DNA of 64,000 nt from JAHFDS01 sp964593795. Lineage in GTDB: Bacteria > Myxococcota_A > Polyangia > JAHFDS01. This document shows, one piece after another, positions 59,955 through 64,000 of the stretch; the stretch's first letter is position 1, and each line of letters opens with the position of its first letter. The stretch spans positions 11,559 through 75,558 of the forward strand of contig CAZQJC010000048.1 of NCBI GenBank assembly GCA_964593795.1, in the 5' to 3' direction. The position numbers were made by a program, and so were the translations under genes. The notes below the pieces were generated by a model. It searched no databases, was not told where the DNA came from, and saw only the letters and a list, made by a program, of their open reading frames with translations.

Positions 59955-61610
59955 TCACCGCCCCGGAACGACCCGCACCATCGCCGTCTTCCCCGACTCC
60001 ACCTTGAAGCGCTGCTCGCGGCTCCAGCCCTGCTCGACATTCGCAAAGCGCGCCACGTGCGATCCGCTCGGGAGCTGCACCTTGGTCTTCGGCGTCTGTC
60101 CGAGCGCTCGTCCATCCACCTCCACCATCGCCCAGCCGCCGATCACGTCGAGCGTGGCCCATCCGGTTCCCACCTCCGCCGCGGCGCTCGGATCCGTGGC
60201 CGCCGCCGCCGACGGGGCGCGCTCTGCCGGCGCCTTGCGCGGCACGGGGGCTCGCACGGGCCTCGGCGGACTCGGAGCGGCTGCGTCGACGCCGGCGGGC
60301 GCGGCCAGCACGGGCGGCGCGATCGCCGCCACCTGTGCACGGAGCGCATCCGGCAGCGGTTGGGCGCTCGCCGCATCCGGCGGGGCGGCTGCGACGGCGG
60401 TCGGCTGCGTACGTCCCGCAGGCACCAAGAGGAACCAGCCGCCCACTGCGAGGACCGCGAGCGCGCTCAGCGCGGCCGCGACCTTCCAGCGCGCCCGTGC
60501 GGGCACGTTCGGGGGCGATGAGGTCAAGCGCTCGACCGTCTGGGTTCCGAGGAGGCGCTGCTCCTTGTTGATCCGCAGGAGCTCGTCCCTGACCGCGATG
60601 GCGCTCTCCGGCCGATCCTCCGGAGCCTCCGCCATGAGGCGTTGCACGAGGCGGTCGAGGCCGGGCGGAAGCGGCACGAGGCGGCCCGGCGGCCCCGGCC
60701 GCTCGGTGAGCTTGCGCGAGAGCGCCGCGACGAACGTCGGCGCCTCGAAAGGCATCTTGCCGGTCAGGAGCTCGAACAACATGACGCCGAGCGCGTAGAG
60801 GTCCGCGCGCGCGTCCACGGGGAGCCCCCGGCACTGCTCGGGGGCCATGTAGTAGGGCGTCCCGATGGGAGCCCCCGTCGCGGTCGGCCCCACGCCCTGG
60901 AGGCTCTCGAGCTTCGCGATGCCGAAGTCGAGCAGCTTGACCACCTCGCCCCCCGCGCGGTCGTCTGCCATGAAGACGTTGTCGGGCTTGAGGTCGCGAT
61001 GGATGATGCCATTGCGGTGCGCGGCCGCCAGCGCCTCGCAGACGGGCAACGCGACGGCGATCGCATCGGCGGGCGTGAGCTTGCCCTGTCGCTCGAGGCG
61101 ACGCGACAGGCTCTCGCCGTCGAGAAACTCCATCACGTAGTAATGGCGACCATCGGGGAGCTGACCGAACAGGAAGATGTCGACGATGTTGCGGTGGCCG
61201 ATCTGGTTGACTGCGCGCGCCTCCTGGACGAACCGCACGACGGACCGGCCGTCGCCCGCGATCCGATCTGACAGGAGCTTGATCGCGACCCGCTTGCCGA
61301 TCAGCGGGTGTAGCGCCTCGTAGACCACCCCCATCCCGCCCTCCCCGATCCGGCGGATGACCTCGTACTCGCCGACCTGGCTACCGGGAGGGAGCTTCTC
61401 GTCCGAGACGTGAGCCTCCCCGTCAGGCGCGGGCGCGCTGTCCGACACCGGGGTCGTCGGCCGCTCGGTGCTGGCAGGCTCCGGCGTGGTCGGCCGCTCG
61501 GCTGGGGGAGTGGCGGCATAGGCGAGCGGCTCGGGAGTGGTCGGCCGTGCCGTGCCGTGGGCACCCACGCCTTCCGAGCCGTCCAGCCCGTCGCCAGGTG
61601 GTTTCGACAT
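59955..61610 (-). CDS. Membrane Ser/Thr protein kinase with PEGA domain
   Basis: A 551-residue kinase. A Pro/Thr-rich N-terminus with TTPEP repeats (possible phosphosites for FHA proteins) precedes the Hanks kinase (about residues 82-350): GEGGMGVVYE, VAIKLL, HRDLKPDN, DFGIAK, GTPYYMAPEQ. A membrane helix lies near residues 375-395 (AALSALAVLAVGGWFLLVP), then an Ala/Pro linker and a PEGA-type domain (WAMVEVDGRALGQTPKTKVQ). TPE motifs could recruit the FHA activator encoded next door (61676-63526). Confidence 0.92.
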   Translation of the reverse strand: MSKPPGDGLDGSEGVGAHGTARPTTPEPLAYAATPPAERPTTPEPASTERPTTPVSDSAPAPDGEAHVSDEKLPPGSQVGEYEVIRRIGEGGMGVVYEALHPLIGKRVAIKLLSDRIAGDGRSVVRFVQEARAVNQIGHRNIVDIFLFGQLPDGRHYYVMEFLDGESLSRRLERQGKLTPADAIAVALPVCEALAAAHRNGIIHRDLKPDNVFMADDRAGGEVVKLLDFGIAKLESLQGVGPTATGAPIGTPYYMAPEQCRGLPVDARADLYALGVMLFELLTGKMPFEAPTFVAALSRKLTERPGPPGRLVPLPPGLDRLVQRLMAEAPEDRPESAIAVRDELLRINKEQRLLGTQTVERLTSSPPNVPARARWKVAAALSALAVLAVGGWFLLVPAGRTQPTAVAAAPPDAASAQPLPDALRAQVAAIAPPVLAAPAGVDAAAPSPPRPVRAPVPRKAPAERAPSAAAATDPSAAAEVGTGWATLDVIGGWAMVEVDGRALGQTPKTKVQLPSGSHVARFANVEQGWSREQRFKVESGKTAMVRVVPGR

Positions 61611-61675
61611 GCCGTAGCCGAATCATACCCATCCACGAGGCGGCCAGCGAAGCCGTACCGCTCCAACCGCCGCCG

Positions 61676-63526
61676 TCAGGGCTTGGCTTGACGCGTCTGC
61701 GCCTTGAGCAGGCCATGCCGGCCGAGCATGTTGACGAAGGTCCGCCGCGGGATGTCGAGGAACTCGGCGGCCTTGGTCTGGTTGTTCCCGAACAACGACA
61801 GGACCGCCACCAGGGCGGCGCGCTCGTTGGTCACGAGCAGGGCGCGATAGTGGGCCGGATCGCGAGGCGCCTCGGCAGGCGACACCGCAGGCGCGGCGGG
61901 CTCGGGCGCGAGGGGCGAGGGTGGCACCGCAGCGGACTCCGCCTCGAGCAGGGCGCCAGAGGGCGAAGGCACCGGGACCGCGTCGAAGCTCCCAGTGGTA
62001 CTGAGGGGGCTGGCCGTCAACCCGAGGTGCTCGGGCTGGACCTCTGTTGCCTCGGCGGCGAGCAGGCTCGCTCTCTCGATCACGTTCTTGAGCTCGCGCA
62101 CGTTGCCCGGCCAGGCGTGCCCGAGCAGGGCGCGCAGCGTGGACTCGGCGATCCGCTTGCGGCCTATTCCCATGCGGTCGCACGCCTGCTCGAGGAACAT
62201 GGCAGAGAGCGCGAGCACGTCGTCAGGGCGCTCTCGCAGCGGCGGGATGCGCACGGTGGCGCCCTGGATGCGGTGCAGGAGATCGAGGCGGAAGGTGCCT
62301 TGGCGCGCCATCGTCTCCAGGTCGCGGTTGGTCGCCGCGACGAAGCGGACGTCCGCGGGGAACGCGCGCGTGGAATCTCCTAGCCGGCTCACCTGGCCCT
62401 CCTCGAGGGCCCGGAGGATCGTGGCCTGCGTCGACAGCGGGAGCTCGCCGAGCTCGTCGAGGAACAGCGTTCCCTCGTGGGCGTGCTCGAAGACCCCTGC
62501 CTGGTCGGACCCCGCGCCAGTGAAGGCACCCTTGCAGTGCCCGAAGAGCAGGTCGTCCACCAGCTCACCTCGCAGGGTAGCGCAGTTCACCGAGACGAAG
62601 CGCTGCTTGGCGCGCGGCGAATGTGCGTGCACAAGCTGCGCGAACACCTCCTTGCCGCTGCCCGTCTCTCCGAGCAGAAGAATCGGGATGTCTCCCCGAG
62701 CATAAAGCTTCACCTGGTGCAGGGCGCGCTGGATGGTCGAGCTGGCGAACCGCGGCTCGCGTGGCGCCGGCTTGACCTTGCGCCGATCGCCGAGCTGCGC
62801 GCGCGCCTGCACGAGCAGATCGAATGCGTCTCTGCCTTCGTCGGGCGCGCTCGCCACCGCGCAGGTGACCGGCAGCCCGCGCGTCTTGCACGCGGCGCGC
62901 AGCCGCCGGAGACACTCTTCCGCCTGGGACCGCGGGGTTCCCGGGAGCAACAGCTGCACGTCGGGCCCCACGAAGTGGCACACCGAATCGACCGCACGGA
63001 CGCACCCGCTCGCGAGCTCGAGCAGGACGGAGACGCCGTCCGTCCCGGAGGCGCGGGCCACGAGCACGGACAGCGGCTGCCCCGCTCGCTCCGCTCGCTC
63101 CGCCTCCTCGAGCAAGCGAAAGCGCCACTCGTCGCTCGAGCAGACGTTGGCGCGCGTGGGGCGACTCGACGAGAGCACCAGCACCGCGCGCCCGACCTGC
63201 ATCATGTCGCCTGGGCTCACGAGCTCGCGCGTTTCGACCCGGCGCCCCCGCAGGCGAGTGCCGTTTCGGCTCCCTAGGTCGCGCAGGAACACCACCCCGC
63301 CGGCGGTGATCTCGAGGACCGCGTGCTGACGAGACACGCTGCTGTCCTCGATCTGGATCTCCTGATCGGCACCACGGCCGATGCGGGCCTCGCCCTCGTC
63401 CGGGAGCGCCACCATCCGGCTCACCCCCCCCATGCTCACCAGACACGCCAGGCGGGCCCCCTCCGGCAGCGAGGCGGGGGAGACAGGACTGTCCACCCCG
63501 TCGGTCGTGCGTGTCACCGGCAACAT
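61676..63526 (-). CDS. FHA / degenerate GGDEF / sigma-54 activator
   Basis: A 616-residue enhancer-binding protein from an ATG at 63526; ATGs at 63565, 63604 and 63613 are also in frame. FHA (about residues 35-105: ARIGRGADQEIQIEDSSVSR, LGSRNGTRLRG), a degenerate nucleotidyl-cyclase-like region (about 130-240, FVGPDVQLLLPG at the GGDEF position), then AAA with Walker A GETGSGKE, GAFTGA, Walker B GTLFLDELGE, and a Fis-like HTH (NQTKAAEFLDIPRRTFVNML). Same layout as 43017-44840. It lies beside the PEGA kinase, a probable input. Confidence 0.9.
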   Translation of the reverse strand: MLPVTRTTDGVDSPVSPASLPEGARLACLVSMGGVSRMVALPDEGEARIGRGADQEIQIEDSSVSRQHAVLEITAGGVVFLRDLGSRNGTRLRGRRVETRELVSPGDMMQVGRAVLVLSSSRPTRANVCSSDEWRFRLLEEAERAERAGQPLSVLVARASGTDGVSVLLELASGCVRAVDSVCHFVGPDVQLLLPGTPRSQAEECLRRLRAACKTRGLPVTCAVASAPDEGRDAFDLLVQARAQLGDRRKVKPAPREPRFASSTIQRALHQVKLYARGDIPILLLGETGSGKEVFAQLVHAHSPRAKQRFVSVNCATLRGELVDDLLFGHCKGAFTGAGSDQAGVFEHAHEGTLFLDELGELPLSTQATILRALEEGQVSRLGDSTRAFPADVRFVAATNRDLETMARQGTFRLDLLHRIQGATVRIPPLRERPDDVLALSAMFLEQACDRMGIGRKRIAESTLRALLGHAWPGNVRELKNVIERASLLAAEATEVQPEHLGLTASPLSTTGSFDAVPVPSPSGALLEAESAAVPPSPLAPEPAAPAVSPAEAPRDPAHYRALLVTNERAALVAVLSLFGNNQTKAAEFLDIPRRTFVNMLGRHGLLKAQTRQAKP

Positions 63527-63625
63527 GGTACCGCGGAGGCCGGGCAGGCCGCGAGTCGAGGGCATCAACGGGTGGAGGAGCCTTCCGGCGCCATGAACCG
63601 GCATGGAGGACATGTCCTCGTGGGC

Positions 63626-63666
63626 GAGCACGTCGCATGCCTGCGCGAAGCTGCGCGAACCTGCAC
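63626..63666 (-). promoter_or_regulatory. GCGCAG-type array with sigma-54-like site
   Basis: On the minus strand, GTGCAG, GCGCAG and GCGCAG boxes occur at a 10-bp period (plus-strand CTGCAC 63661, CTGCGC 63651 and 63641). They run into AGGCATG-CGAC-GTGCT (GG and GC 10 bases apart, 63628-63641). The arrangement copies that at 48311-48360. It would drive the sigma-54 activator gene; the array could also serve the divergent gene at 63740. Confidence 0.45.
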
Positions 63667-63739
63667 AACCTGGCTCAACTCGTGGATTTTCTGCATCCCG
63701 CCCGCTGTTCGCGGCGCGCGGCCGGCGTATCCTGGCCGT

Positions 63740-64000
63740 GTGAGACCTGCGGGGATCCGGCACGCCGTCTGGAGCTGCATCGTCCTTGCTGCGTGTGGTG
63801 CAGATCCACGCCCCCACACGCTCGAGCTGCTCTTCCCCACCCAGGAGACGCGCCTCGCGGCAACCGCCATCAGCGTGCACCTCGTCTCGGGCCAGGGCAT
63901 CGAGTGCGCGCGTCCGCTCGACGCCGTGCCCCTCGCCAAGCTCCACATCGAGCTTCCACCCAACCAGACCAGCACGCGCTTGCCGAAACTCGACCGCGGC
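63740..64000 (+). CDS. Putative lipoprotein (N-terminal part)
   Basis: The frame from GTG 63740 begins with a signal-like stretch ending in VLAACG (Cys about residue 19) and continues HTLELLFPTQETRLAATAIS to the window end, so at least 87 residues. The mature part has a beta-strand pattern. It is divergent from the sigma-54 activator. The rest lies outside the window, and no function can be given. Confidence 0.6.
   Translation, partial: MRPAGIRHAVWSCIVLAACGADPRPHTLELLFPTQETRLAATAISVHLVSGQGIECARPLDAVPLAKLHIELPPNQTSTRLPKLDRG

Overview
The window is high-GC DNA from a member of the Myxococcota, most likely one of the large-genome Polyangia-type lineages. This rests on gene content: several large Ser/Thr protein kinases, FHA-type sigma-54 activators, many secreted lipoproteins with Gly/Ser/Ala-rich linkers, and an ADYC-type protein. 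No rRNA gene, intact tRNA gene or CRISPR array was seen.

Region 1 (1-937) is chromosomal: the start of a short-chain dehydrogenase divergent from a TetR regulator, with a perfect operator palindrome between them.

Region 2 (1101-30712) is an integrated phage-like element bounded by a 30-bp exact direct repeat that equals the 3' end of a tRNA-Arg(CCG) gene. It encodes a tyrosine integrase, an excisionase-like HTH protein, a P4/D5-type helicase ATPase, SSB, a RuvC-like resolvase, a terminase large subunit, an XkdF-like protease, a long tail/propeller protein, and a beta-helix protein with a Tat-lipoprotein signal. It also carries a serine recombinase, two tandem HEAGH peptidases, a TIGR04255-containing three-gene module and many small exported proteins. 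No portal or major capsid protein is recognisable, so it is either defective or a satellite-like element. Early genes (24145-30670) run on the plus strand and the packaging operon (12377-7572) on the minus strand. Paired TGCCARC sites with 11-bp spacing lie on both sides of both attachment cores, which suggests related elements accreted at this tRNA site.

Region 3 (30713-32955) looks like the remnant of a neighbouring element: an excisionase-like HTH gene, a Fic toxin with its small antitoxin, a DUF5678-type gene broken by an amber codon, and a decayed S37 peptidase.

Region 4 (33058-64000) is a signalling and secretion neighbourhood. A lipoprotein lipase is divergent from two translationally coupled paralogous kinase-ATPase-TPR proteins, followed by an FHA/degenerate-GGDEF/sigma-54 activator and a Cys-rich lipoprotein. 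Next come a PilZ-like protein, a TPR membrane protein, and a 1,564-residue protein joining two kinase domains, an nSTAND ATPase, a membrane segment and an FGE-like domain without its cysteines, which is followed by an ADYC lipoprotein. A minus-strand cluster then holds a TPR protein, a secreted hydrolase, two lipoproteins, a PEGA-domain kinase and a second FHA/degenerate-GGDEF/sigma-54 activator. Sigma-54-like -24/-12 sites, two of them beside 10-bp-spaced GCGCAG boxes, suggest that the kinases and activators control production of the secreted proteins. That link is inferred, not shown.
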